From an archaeon MnTg01 (GTDB lineage Archaea; Thermoproteota; Nitrososphaeria; Nitrososphaerales; Nitrosopumilaceae): 5,574 bases of DNA. The position numbers were made by a program, and so were the translations under genes. Below, piece by piece: positions 1 through 5,574 of the stretch. A model generated the notes under the pieces. It worked only from the letters and a program-made list of their open reading frames with translations. It was not told where the DNA came from and searched no databases. Location of the stretch: the NCBI GenBank assembly GCA_008974855.1, contig BFAR01000023.1, positions 1 through 5,574 of the forward strand, written 5' to 3'. Position 1 is the first letter of the stretch, and every line of letters begins with the position of its first letter.

Positions 1-129
1 TCATGTCAAATTTCATGAGTGGAGAGTATAAGTACATTAAAGAATTTTGAGAAATTGTTTATTTTTTCGTGACATATTGGTCATTCTGAACATCGATTCA
101 TCTATTATTCCAATTACTAAACAAAATAC

Positions 130-540
130 ATGTCAAGATGGGATAATGATAGTTTTGATAATGAAAGATACGATCTTACTTCAGATAATGAAGAAATTAA
201 ACTGCTAAAAAAATTTGAGGACTATAAAAAACTTGAAAGAATAGAGTTTGACAAAAGAGAATTCACTCAAATCACAAATAAAGAAAAAACCAGAGATTTT
301 GGAAGATCTTTTCACGTAATGACAATATTACAAGGCGTCATTATCACAGTATTTGCAGCAGTTCTATTTTTTGTAGAATTTATCAGCTCTGACATCAAGT
401 TTTTGATGCTATCATTAGTATCTGTAATTCTATCAGGAGAGATTGTCATCATATCCATCTATTTACGAAAGAAAGCTAGGAGTGATGCACAAAAGTCTTC
501 GATGCAATTTCAAAGTGAAACTGAATTTGAAAGAATTTAG
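130..540 (+). CDS. Small two-helix membrane protein, unknown function
   Basis: I do not recognise a family. The 136-residue product has a highly charged hydrophilic N-terminal part (residues 1-60, rich in Asp, Glu, Lys and Arg, probably helical from about 20 to 56). Two hydrophobic segments follow at about 63-85 and 91-112, joined by a very short polar turn (Ser-Ser-Asp). A basic stretch (Arg-Lys-Lys-Ala-Arg, 113-117) comes right after the second segment, then a polar tail. By the positive-inside rule both ends should be cytoplasmic, giving a membrane hairpin. Glu104 lies within the second hydrophobic segment, which is unusual. There is no signal peptide. The ATG at 130 has no Shine-Dalgarno sequence, which suits leaderless initiation. 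The stop is 4 bases from the end of the convergent ATPase subunit F gene. The coding call is solid; the function is unknown. Confidence 0.8.
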   Translation: MSRWDNDSFDNERYDLTSDNEEIKLLKKFEDYKKLERIEFDKREFTQITNKEKTRDFGRSFHVMTILQGVIITVFAAVLFFVEFISSDIKFLMLSLVSVILSGEIVIISIYLRKKARSDAQKSSMQFQSETEFERI

Positions 541-544
541 GAAT

Positions 545-847
545 TTAAACTCCTAATATTTTTTTAAGCATTGCCCTATAATCAACTTCAGATTTTTCAC
601 TTCCTGGAGCAGGTAATGAAAAAACTAGAGTGTCTTTTTTTGCTCGTAATGAAGTTAGTTCATCATTAATTGGATCTGAAATGTCATCACTAACTAAAAC
701 CAATCCTACATCAGAATCGTCGGTTAGTTTTTTTATTTCGTCAAGGGCTTTATCAGGACCTTCTACGATTATTCCTTGAATTCCAGCTAGTTGAGAGCTT
801 GTTACAAAAACTCTGCTGCCTACAGAGACAATCTTCACAATTTGCAT
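545..847 (-). CDS. atpF: A-type (archaeal/vacuolar-type) ATP synthase subunit F
   Basis: This 100-residue protein matches subunit F of the A/V-type ATPase, the small Rossmann-like subunit that sits with subunit D on the central stalk inside the A3B3 head and helps couple rotation to catalysis. The family pattern is visible. A first strand and turn, Lys-Ile-Val-Ser-Val-Gly (residues 5-10), is followed by a Leu-Ala-Gly-Ile segment near 20-24. The second strand, Val-Gly-Leu-Val-Leu-Val-Ser-Asp-Asp-Ile, lies at about 47-56, where family members read like 'vgiilite.ia'. A Pro-containing strand near 75-80 precedes a C-terminal helix ending Lys-Lys-Ile-Leu-Gly-Val. Length is normal for the family. 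The ATG at 847 has no clear Shine-Dalgarno sequence. No other ATPase subunit is adjacent, so the gene stands apart from the rest of the complex in this window. The cell location is the cytoplasmic face of the membrane complex. Confidence 0.85.
   Translation of the reverse strand: MQIVKIVSVGSRVFVTSSQLAGIQGIIVEGPDKALDEIKKLTDDSDVGLVLVSDDISDPINDELTSLRAKKDTLVFSLPAPGSEKSEVDYRAMLKKILGV
559..565 (+). terminator. Possible T-run terminator for the membrane protein gene
   Basis: Seven consecutive T residues lie on the plus strand about 20 bases after the stop at 540. Archaeal RNA polymerase commonly terminates at U-runs without a hairpin. The run lies inside the 3' end of the opposing ATPase subunit F gene, where it is the antisense of Lys-Lys codons, so it could also be coincidental to coding. 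Confidence 0.3.
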
Positions 848-931
848 TTTTCTTTTACTAATTTAACCCTTTTTAGAAAGATTTTCTGTTTTTTTGGAAA
901 CGTTGATTTAGGTTAATGAATAGCAAGAACC
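848..931. promoter_or_regulatory. Divergent promoter region, ATPase F / 98-residue gene
   Basis: This 84-base AT-rich spacer separates two divergent starts. On the minus strand a TATA-like stretch (TCTAAAAAG, about 869-877) is centred about 26 bases before the ATG at 847. On the plus strand GATTTA (905-910) is centred about 24 bases before the ATG at 932. Both spacings fit leaderless archaeal promoters, but the box sequences are only approximate, so this is inferred from position and composition. Confidence 0.4.
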
Positions 932-1228
932 ATGGTTGAAATCGATAAAGAAAAAGACGTGTATCTGTTTTTGCATGGAAAAATGGATTTACAACAAAAA
1001 TCAATTGATATACTTGTTGCAAATGGGATTGATAAAGAAAAAATTATTCTAGCTTTGCCCAACAAAGTTGGTAAGGAAGGAGACTATATGGCTATGTTGT
1101 GGATGCCTCCCAATCCAGATCATATTAAAATTCAAAAAATAACCAAAATTAAACAAGTTGAACCAGAAGGCATGACGGGTTTATGGGAAGGAGTATCAAA
1201 AGACGATTTATTTACGATCCCTCTTTGA
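932..1228 (+). CDS. Hypothetical 98-residue soluble protein
   Basis: I do not recognise a family. The product is hydrophilic and has no signal peptide, membrane segment or cysteine. It appears alpha/beta: a short strand Val-Tyr-Leu-Phe-Leu (about 10-14), a helix (about 19-31), a second strand Lys-Ile-Ile-Leu-Ala-Leu (about 37-42), then Leu-Trp-Met-Pro-Pro-Asn-Pro (about 56-62) and a lysine-rich strand (about 65-75). The early strand, helix, strand order could be a small Rossmann-like or ACT-like fold, but that is a guess. The ATG at 932 has no Shine-Dalgarno sequence but a TATA-like box at leaderless spacing. The gene ends 6 bases from the convergent SWIM gene. Codon use resembles its neighbours, supporting a real gene; no function can be assigned. 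Confidence 0.7.
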   Translation: MVEIDKEKDVYLFLHGKMDLQQKSIDILVANGIDKEKIILALPNKVGKEGDYMAMLWMPPNPDHIKIQKITKIKQVEPEGMTGLWEGVSKDDLFTIPL

Positions 1229-1234
1229 AAAAAA
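1228..1234 (-). terminator. T-run just after the SWIM gene stop
   Basis: Seven A residues on the plus strand (1228-1234) read as seven T on the minus strand immediately after the SWIM gene's TAA. A U-run in this position is a typical archaeal intrinsic terminator. It takes up essentially the whole gap between the two convergent genes. Confidence 0.4.
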
Positions 1235-1537
1235 TTACAAATCAGAAACGAGTCCAGAAATAAAATCAGAAAATTCATCATCTGAGAATTTTATTTGCTC
1301 TACCTTGTTTTCTTTTTGAGCTAGAGCAAATGATTGTAGATGATAGCAATCATTTTTTCCTGTAATTGAGTTAAAGTAAAAGCTCTCACATGAACAAAAG
1401 TTTAGTTCAGGTTCAATCCAATATTCTTTTTCTTTTCCTACAACAGTCCAGATTTTTCTATGACTAGGCTCAAAAATGTGTAGTTTAATGCGTTTTTCAG
1501 AAATAACAATTTCAATTTTACCTAGATCATTTGTCAC
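1235..1537 (-). CDS. SWIM-type zinc-finger protein
   Basis: This 100-residue protein carries a SWIM zinc-binding signature, Cys-x-Cys-x13-Cys-x-His, formed by Cys48, Cys50, Cys64 and His66. It is followed by Leu-Gln-Ser-Phe-Ala-Leu-Ala, the helix that usually caps this finger. The upstream beta-rich part (residues 7-45, including Trp30 and Trp40) fits the strands that normally precede it. The acidic C-terminal tail (about 84-100) is not part of the finger. SWIM domains bind nucleic acid or protein; archaeal members include relatives of Sws1, a partner of Rad51 paralogues, so a recombination-accessory role is possible but inferred. The start is GTG at 1537. An in-frame stop lies three codons upstream, at 1546-1544, and there is no later ATG near the N terminus, so GTG is the only good choice. 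It is divergent from, and 31 bases from, a phosphoesterase gene. Confidence 0.8.
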   Translation of the reverse strand: MTNDLGKIEIVISEKRIKLHIFEPSHRKIWTVVGKEKEYWIEPELNFCSCESFYFNSITGKNDCYHLQSFALAQKENKVEQIKFSDDEFSDFISGLVSDL

Positions 1538-1568
1538 AAGGATTTAATTCAAAAGGTACACTATATTT
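1538..1568. promoter_or_regulatory. Interleaved divergent promoters, SWIM gene / phosphoesterase gene
   Basis: Only 31 bases separate the two starts. On the plus strand TTTAAT (1543-1548) is centred about 26 bases before the GTG at 1572 and about 23 before the TTG at 1569. On the minus strand AAATATAG (about 1561-1568) is centred about 27 bases before the GTG at 1537. Each box therefore lies almost on top of the other gene's start, so the two pre-initiation complexes could hardly assemble together. Spacing and sequence both fit TATA boxes of leaderless archaeal transcripts; no transcript data are available. Confidence 0.5.
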
Positions 1569-2321
1569 TTGGTGGTAAAAACAGTAATAGTTCCTTCTCA
1601 ACCAGCACTACTTTTGCAAGGTAGCAGTCGAAGTGTAATAATTTCTGATTTACACATTGGTTTTGAAAGTAAATTAGTTTCTAACGATATTTTTCTTGGA
1701 AAAAATACAACTACAGATGAAACAATTAATGAAATAGAATCAATAATAGATTCAACAAAGGCAGACTCCTTGATTCTTTTAGGTGATATAAAATCAAGTA
1801 TTAAATCAATTTCCAAATCAGAGTGGAATGATGTCCCAAAATTTTTAAAAAAAATGAAAGATAGGGTTGATACTGTTTTGATTCCAGGAAATCATGATGC
1901 AAATATTCAAAAACTTGTGCCAGATGGGATTTCGCTTGGTAGCTCAGTAGGAATGGTACTTGAAAATATTTTGCTCACTCATGGTCACACTATTCCATCT
2001 GAAAATTTCTCACATGTGGATAAAATTATCATGGGTCATGTACACCCTGTATTTTTCCAAGAAGGTTCAGTTCTCAATGGACAAAGAGTGTGGGTATCAA
2101 TTAAAACTGAAAAACACCAGATATTTCCATCAGTTTCAGGAGAATTGGAAATTATTATTGTTCCATCTTTTAACAGATATTTCTACGCAACTCAAAAAAA
2201 GTTTTATAAAAAATCAATTTCTCCGATTTTAGAAAAAATAAAAAAATATTCATCAGTAAAAATTGTGACTTTAGATGGTACAATAATTGGGGATGAATCA
2301 ATAATTAATCAAGTTCTTTAG
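1569..2321 (+). CDS. Calcineurin-type metallophosphoesterase, archaeal SbcD-related (COG1407-like)
   Basis: This 250-residue cytoplasmic protein has every core motif of a dinuclear-metal phosphoesterase: Asp27-x-His29 (Ser-Asp-Leu-His-Ile-Gly), Gly72-Asp73, Gly107-Asn108-His109-Asp110, His138-Gly-His140, and Gly156-His157-x-His159-Pro. Motif order and length match the archaeal 'SbcD-related' or ICC-like phosphoesterases, relatives of bacterial PdeM, which is linked to DNA-damage genes. Family members usually have Gly-Asp-x-Lys-His at the second motif; here it is Gly-Asp-Ile-Lys-Ser, so a common His is replaced, though the metal-ligand Asp73 is kept. The C-terminal part (about 205-250) is Lys-rich and unassigned. 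The start is uncertain: TTG at 1569 or GTG at 1572, a one-residue difference; the TATA-like box at 1543-1548 fits either. The substrate is unknown; a nucleic acid or nucleotide phosphodiester is likely. The 3' end overlaps carB by 4 bases. Confidence 0.85.
   Translation: MVVKTVIVPSQPALLLQGSSRSVIISDLHIGFESKLVSNDIFLGKNTTTDETINEIESIIDSTKADSLILLGDIKSSIKSISKSEWNDVPKFLKKMKDRVDTVLIPGNHDANIQKLVPDGISLGSSVGMVLENILLTHGHTIPSENFSHVDKIIMGHVHPVFFQEGSVLNGQRVWVSIKTEKHQIFPSVSGELEIIIVPSFNRYFYATQKKFYKKSISPILEKIKKYSSVKIVTLDGTIIGDESIINQVL
2233..2246 (-). terminator. Possible T-rich terminator downstream of carB
   Basis: On the minus strand this reads as seven T, one A, then six T, about 72 bases beyond the carB stop. 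It would suit archaeal U-run termination, with the carB 3' end running antisense into the phosphoesterase gene. It also encodes a Lys-rich stretch of that gene, so coding can explain the run. Confidence 0.3.
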
Positions 2322-5300
2322 TCAATTGATTTGTAAGGTTCTAATGGGTTTGTAGTAGGTTCATTTTCTTGTAACCATGCAAGTGTTTTTACAAATGATT
2401 CAGCGATTTCTGGGGTAGTAAGAACTGGAATGCCCATCTCTAAGGATTTTCTTCGAATCTGATATTCATCATAAAGCATTCCAACATATTTTTCGAGCGT
2501 TGATGTACTTGGGATATTAATTATAAAATCAATTTTTCTTTCAAACAATAAATCTGCAATGTTGGGTTTTCTATCAGGTTCACTAATTTTATAGACTATA
2601 CCTACGTCTCCAATCTTTTCAGATAAGAACTCAGCAGTATGTTCGGTAGCCATAATGTTATAGCCAAGATCCTTGAGCGATGCAGCAGTTTGAAGAAGTT
2701 TTTCTTTATTTTCTTCACCACCAATGGTAATGAGGACAGTACCCTCTTCAGGTAAATTGTACCCTACAGAAATTAGAGCTTTTGATAATGCATCATAAAA
2801 GCTCTCACCAAAACATGCAGCCTCACCAGTTGATTGCATTTCTACACCTAACATAATATCCGCACCTTCAAGTTGCATAAACGAAAATTGTGGAACCTTA
2901 ATTCCATAATTATTGATTTTTTTCCAGTGATCTTTTGGAATTTTTGGTAGTGGTTTACCAAGAACTGCTTTAGATGCTAAGCTAATTAGATTTATTTGAA
3001 CCAGTTTAGAAACAAATGGCATTGAACGAGATGCACGAATGTTTAGCTCTATTACATAAACTTGACTGGAATTAATCAAAAATTGTAAGTTAAATGGTCC
3101 TTTAATGTTAAATGTTTTTCCAATCTGTTCAGTATAATCGGTAATTGTTTCGATGATTTTATTATTTAAACGCCAAGGAGGAATGCACATCATTGCATCA
3201 CCTGAATGAACACCTGCACTTTCTATGTGTTCGACTATTGCGCCAATCACGACATTTTTTCCATCAGATATACCATCAACGTCAACTTCAAGCGAATTTA
3301 ACATAAATTTTGAAATTACGACTGGATGATCCGGAGATAATGTAGTTGCTTCACCAACATATTTTTTTAATTCTTCTTGTGACCAAACTACTTTCATTGC
3401 TGCGCCACTCAAAACGTAAGAAGGTCGTACTATTACAGGATAACTAACTTCAATTGCAAAGTTTTTTGCTTCAGTGATGTTTGAAAATTCTTGCCATTTT
3501 GGTTGCTTTATGTGAAGTAGGTCTAACTCATGACTAAATTTTGAACGATTTTCAGCTCGGTCTACATCAACAGCAGATGTCCCAAAGATCTTAATTCCGT
3601 GTTTAATAATTTCTGGTGTAAGATTGTTTGCAGTTTGGCCACCTACACAGGTAACCATGCCCTTTGCATTTTCAAATTCATTAATATCAAGAATTCTCTC
3701 AAGTGTAAGTTCTTCAAAATAAAGTCGCTCACAAATATCATAGTCAGTAGATACAGTTTCTGGATTACAGTTTACTACAACTATGTTTTTTTCACCATTT
3801 TCTTGTAATCCCCATACCATATTGACAGTGCCCCAATCAAATTCCACACTACTTCCAATTCTATAGGGGCCTGCACCTATGACTACAATTCCCCTATCTT
3901 TTTCAGCAATTTCCAAATCATGTTTATTGCCTCCATAAGTAAAATAGAGATAGTTTGTTTTAGCAGGCCATTCAGCTGCTAATGTATCAATTTGTTTTAC
4001 TACCGGTAAGATTCCCTTTGTTTTTCTTATTTCCCTAACCTCAAATTCATCTTTTTTTACAGCTCTGCCAATTTGCTTATCAGAAAAACCAAGCTTCTTT
4101 GCCGTATACAACAAATCATAGTCTAACTGGGAGTCTACAAGTTTTTTTTCAGTGTCTACAATGTTTTTTATTTTTTCAATGAACCAAGGATCAATTGCAG
4201 AAAGTTTGTAAATTTTTTCAACTGACATTCCTTTTTTTAACGCTGCCGCTACATGATACAAAATATAATCATCTGGCTTTAAAAGATGATTTTCAAGATC
4301 TTCATCATCAAATGTTTTTTCATTAAGACGATTCAAAACTAATCCGTCTTTTCCTATATCCAACATTCGAATAGATTTTTGAAATGATTCTTCAAATGTT
4401 CTTCCAATTGCCATAACTTCACCTACAGATTTCATGGTAGGCCCAAGTTTACGATTAACAAGTTCAAATTTTTCAAAATCCCAACGTGGGTGTTTGCACA
4501 CAATATAATCAAGAGAAGGCTCAAAACATGCAGTAGTTGCTTTTGTAATTTGGTTTACAAGCTCAGAAAGAGAATACCCTAAACTAATTTTTGCAGACAT
4601 GTATGCAAGTGGATAGCCAGTTGCTTTACTAGCAAGAGCTGAAGAACGAGATAGTCTAGGATTTATCTCAATTGCAGCATATTTGTCAGACTCTGGATCT
4701 AGTGCAAATTGTATATTACATTCACCAACAATACCCACATGTTTTGTTGCACGCAAACTAGCTGATCTTAAAAGATGGTATTCATGATTATCGATTGTTT
4801 GAGAAGGTGCGACTACAATATTATCTCCAGTATGAACTCTCATTGCCAGAATATTTTCCATATTACATACGATGACGTTATTTCCTCCATAGTCTTGAAT
4901 TACTTCATATTCAATTTGCTTCCAGTCTCCAACATACTCTTCAATGAGGATTTGACCTACCATACTTGCATTTAGTCCTCGTCCTACAATTTCATGAAGC
5001 TCTATTTCGTTATGTGCTACCCCGCCCCCTTTACCTCCTAGAGTATAGGCTACTCGGATAATTACTGGATATCCAAGTTCCTTTGCAACTTTTTTTGCCT
5101 CATCAAAGGTTTTCACCGTCTTACTTTTGAGAACTGGAACATCACACTCATCCATAGAATCTTTAAACTTCTGTCGATCCTCTGCTGCAATTATACCTAG
5201 AATTTGAGTTCCAAGTACCTTTGTTCCATATTTTTTTAGAATTCCAAGTTCGTCAAGTTTTACTCCACAGTTAAGAGCAGTTTGACCACCAAATCCCAAC

Positions 5301-5574
5301 ATTATTCCATCAGGTCGTTCTGATTCAATGATTGTCTCTACATACTTTGTAGTGACTGGTAACAAGTACACTTTGTCTGCAAATCTAGTATCAGTTTGAA
5401 TTGTAGCAATGTTTGGATTGATAAGAATACTTTTCAGTCCATCTTCGTGAATTGCTTTGAGGCATTGGCTTCCGGAGTAGTCAAATTGACGGTCGTTTTA
5501 GCGACTTTCGCCGGCTTCTCCGATTTTTATTGCCCCACTACCTAAAACTAAAATCTTTTTTAACGATTCATTTT
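2318..5574 (-). CDS. carB: Carbamoyl-phosphate synthase large subunit, intron-containing, 5' end cut by window
   Basis: CarB makes carbamoyl phosphate from bicarbonate, ammonia (channelled from CarA) and two ATP, for arginine and pyrimidine synthesis. With the 21-base insertion removed, about 1077 residues are visible and perhaps three more lie beyond the edge; E. coli CarB has 1073. Order: N-terminal pre-ATP domain (Leu-Gly-Ser-Gly-Ala-Ile-Lys-Ile-Gly-Glu-Ala-Gly-Glu | Phe-Asp-Tyr-Ser-Gly), Gly-Phe-Gly-Gly-Gln-Thr near 86, first ATP-grasp with Arg-Leu-Ser-Arg-Ser-Ser-Ala-Leu-Ala-Ser-Lys, oligomerisation domain, second synthetase half (Gly-Ala-Gly-Pro-Tyr-Arg-Ile-Gly; Asn-Cys-Asn-Pro-Glu-Thr-Val-Ser-Thr-Asp-Tyr-Asp; Gly-Val-His-Ser-Gly-Asp), and a C-terminal MGS-like allosteric domain from about 940. 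A simple open frame would begin at GTG 5371 and lose 60 conserved residues. Codons from 5572 to 5507 and from 5485 to 5372 are clear CarB sequence in the same frame, separated only by the insertion. carA is probably upstream, outside the window. The stop overlaps the phosphoesterase stop. Confidence 0.93.
5472..5523 (-). other. Full bulge-helix-bulge RNA structure including exon-exon outer helix
   Basis: Beyond the central helix, exon bases 5523-5513 (UCGGAGAAGCC) face exon bases 5482-5472 (GACUACUCCGG). Nine of 11 positions pair (one is U-G), with A-A and C-A mismatches. The strongest block is the six-pair UCGGAG/CUCCGG. Two extra U residues (5484-5483) separate this helix from bulge 2, so the motif is slightly relaxed on the 3' side. 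The outer helix lies in conserved coding sequence, so some pairing may be fortuitous; the central and inner helices depend on the insertion itself. Confidence 0.65.
5486..5506 (-). other. Candidate 21-nt bulge-helix-bulge mini-intron in carB
   Basis: The 21 bases, read on the minus strand, translate as Ser-Arg-stop-Asn-Asp-Arg-Gln between the Glu and Phe of CarB's Gly-Glu-Phe-Asp-Tyr-Ser-Gly motif. The TAA is at 5500-5498. The RNA folds as follows. The central helix pairs GGCG (5512-5509) with CGUC (5491-5488), including one G-U. Bulge 1 is AAA (5508-5506). The inner helix pairs GUCG (5505-5502) with CGAC (5495-5492), closing a 6-base loop CUAAAA. Bulge 2 is AAU (5487-5485). Splicing endonuclease normally cuts after the second bulge base, here 5507/5506 and 5486/5485, and joining gives GGC GAA UUU GAC, exactly the conserved protein. 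The insertion is about 48% G+C (10 of 21) against visibly AT-rich surroundings. Splicing would use the tRNA-splicing endonuclease and an RtcB-type ligase, neither seen in this window. Confidence 0.85.

Noticed and set aside
1..50. End of a plus-strand gene (frame open to TGA at 48-50) or start of a minus-strand gene (ATG at 16-14)
   Set aside because: Both readings are possible but only a few codons are visible (up to 15 plus-strand, about 5 minus-strand), with no recognisable family. They conflict, so neither is called.
51..129. Promoter for the membrane protein gene (TATTAT near 103-108)
   Set aside because: The spacing of about 24 bases to the ATG at 130 suits a leaderless TATA box, but the sequence is weak in an already AT-rich region, so it is not called as a feature.
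1598..1816. Minus-strand open frame inside the phosphoesterase gene
   Set aside because: It lies antisense to codons for conserved catalytic motifs and shows no family signature; it is a shadow frame.
1960..2232. Plus-strand open frame in another phase of the phosphoesterase gene
   Set aside because: It overlaps conserved metal-binding motifs read in the true frame and looks like out-of-phase translation.
3599..3808. Plus-strand open frames antisense to carB (also 4775-4975)
   Set aside because: Both are short, rich in Cys, Ile, Asn and Phe as expected from the antisense of AT-rich coding sequence, and lie opposite conserved CarB motifs.
2318..5371. A complete carB starting at the GTG at 5371
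   Set aside because: The 60 codons upstream in the same frame are clear CarB N-terminal sequence except for the 21-base insertion, and a start at 5371 would remove much of the pre-ATP domain.
5481..5491. Short near-palindrome GTCAATTTGAC at the intron's 3' junction as a protein-binding site or mobile-element end
   Set aside because: It is only 5-bp arms, half of it is fixed by the Phe-Asp codons, and no matching copy or target duplication is visible. The bulge-helix-bulge fold explains the same bases better.
5498..5500. The TAA read as a recoded amino acid
   Set aside because: Known stop recoding to selenocysteine or pyrrolysine uses TGA or TAG, and readthrough would still insert seven residues into a near-invariant motif.
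5486..5506. carB as a decayed pseudogene or a frameshift error
   Set aside because: The insertion is an exact multiple of three, the rest of the gene is intact over about 1077 codons, and the bases form a splice structure whose standard cut sites restore the motif. A random insertion or sequencing error is unlikely to do this.

Overview
The window looks like a compact, AT-rich archaeal chromosome segment, most likely from a marine ammonia-oxidising thaumarchaeon (Nitrosopumilus-like Nitrososphaerota). This is inferred from an archaeal/vacuolar-type ATPase subunit F, an archaeal SbcD-related phosphoesterase, starts with no Shine-Dalgarno sequence but TATA-like boxes about 25 bases upstream (leaderless style), and the strong A/T bias at third codon positions. 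No 16S or other marker gene is present, so the lineage is a judgement and not proven.

The layout is six genes in strictly alternating orientation: a small two-helix membrane protein (130-540, +), ATPase subunit F (545-847, -), an unrecognised 98-residue protein (932-1228, +), a SWIM zinc-finger protein (1235-1537, -), a calcineurin-type phosphoesterase (1569-2321, +) and carB, the large subunit of carbamoyl-phosphate synthase (2318 to the window edge, -). Convergent neighbours are 4 and 6 bases apart or overlap by 4. Divergent pairs share intergenic regions of 84 and 31 bases. Each gene is therefore probably its own transcription unit, except carB, which probably continues an upstream unit outside the window.

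The outstanding feature is in carB. Its reading frame does not start at the internal GTG at 5371: homologous coding sequence continues to the window edge. It is broken by a 21-base in-frame insertion (5486-5506, minus strand) that carries a TAA stop and sits inside the near-invariant Glu-Phe-Asp-Tyr-Ser-Gly motif. The insertion folds with its flanks into a bulge-helix-bulge: a 4-bp inner helix, a 4-bp central helix and two 3-base bulges. Cutting after the second base of each bulge, the standard position for archaeal splicing endonuclease, restores the motif exactly. I read this as a mini-intron in a protein-coding mRNA, removed by the tRNA-splicing machinery.

Functionally the genes are a mixture: arginine/pyrimidine precursor synthesis (carB), ATP synthesis (subunit F), and a possible DNA-repair pair (SWIM protein and SbcD-related phosphoesterase) that share a very short divergent promoter region. 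I saw no rRNA, tRNA, CRISPR array, insertion sequence or integrase.
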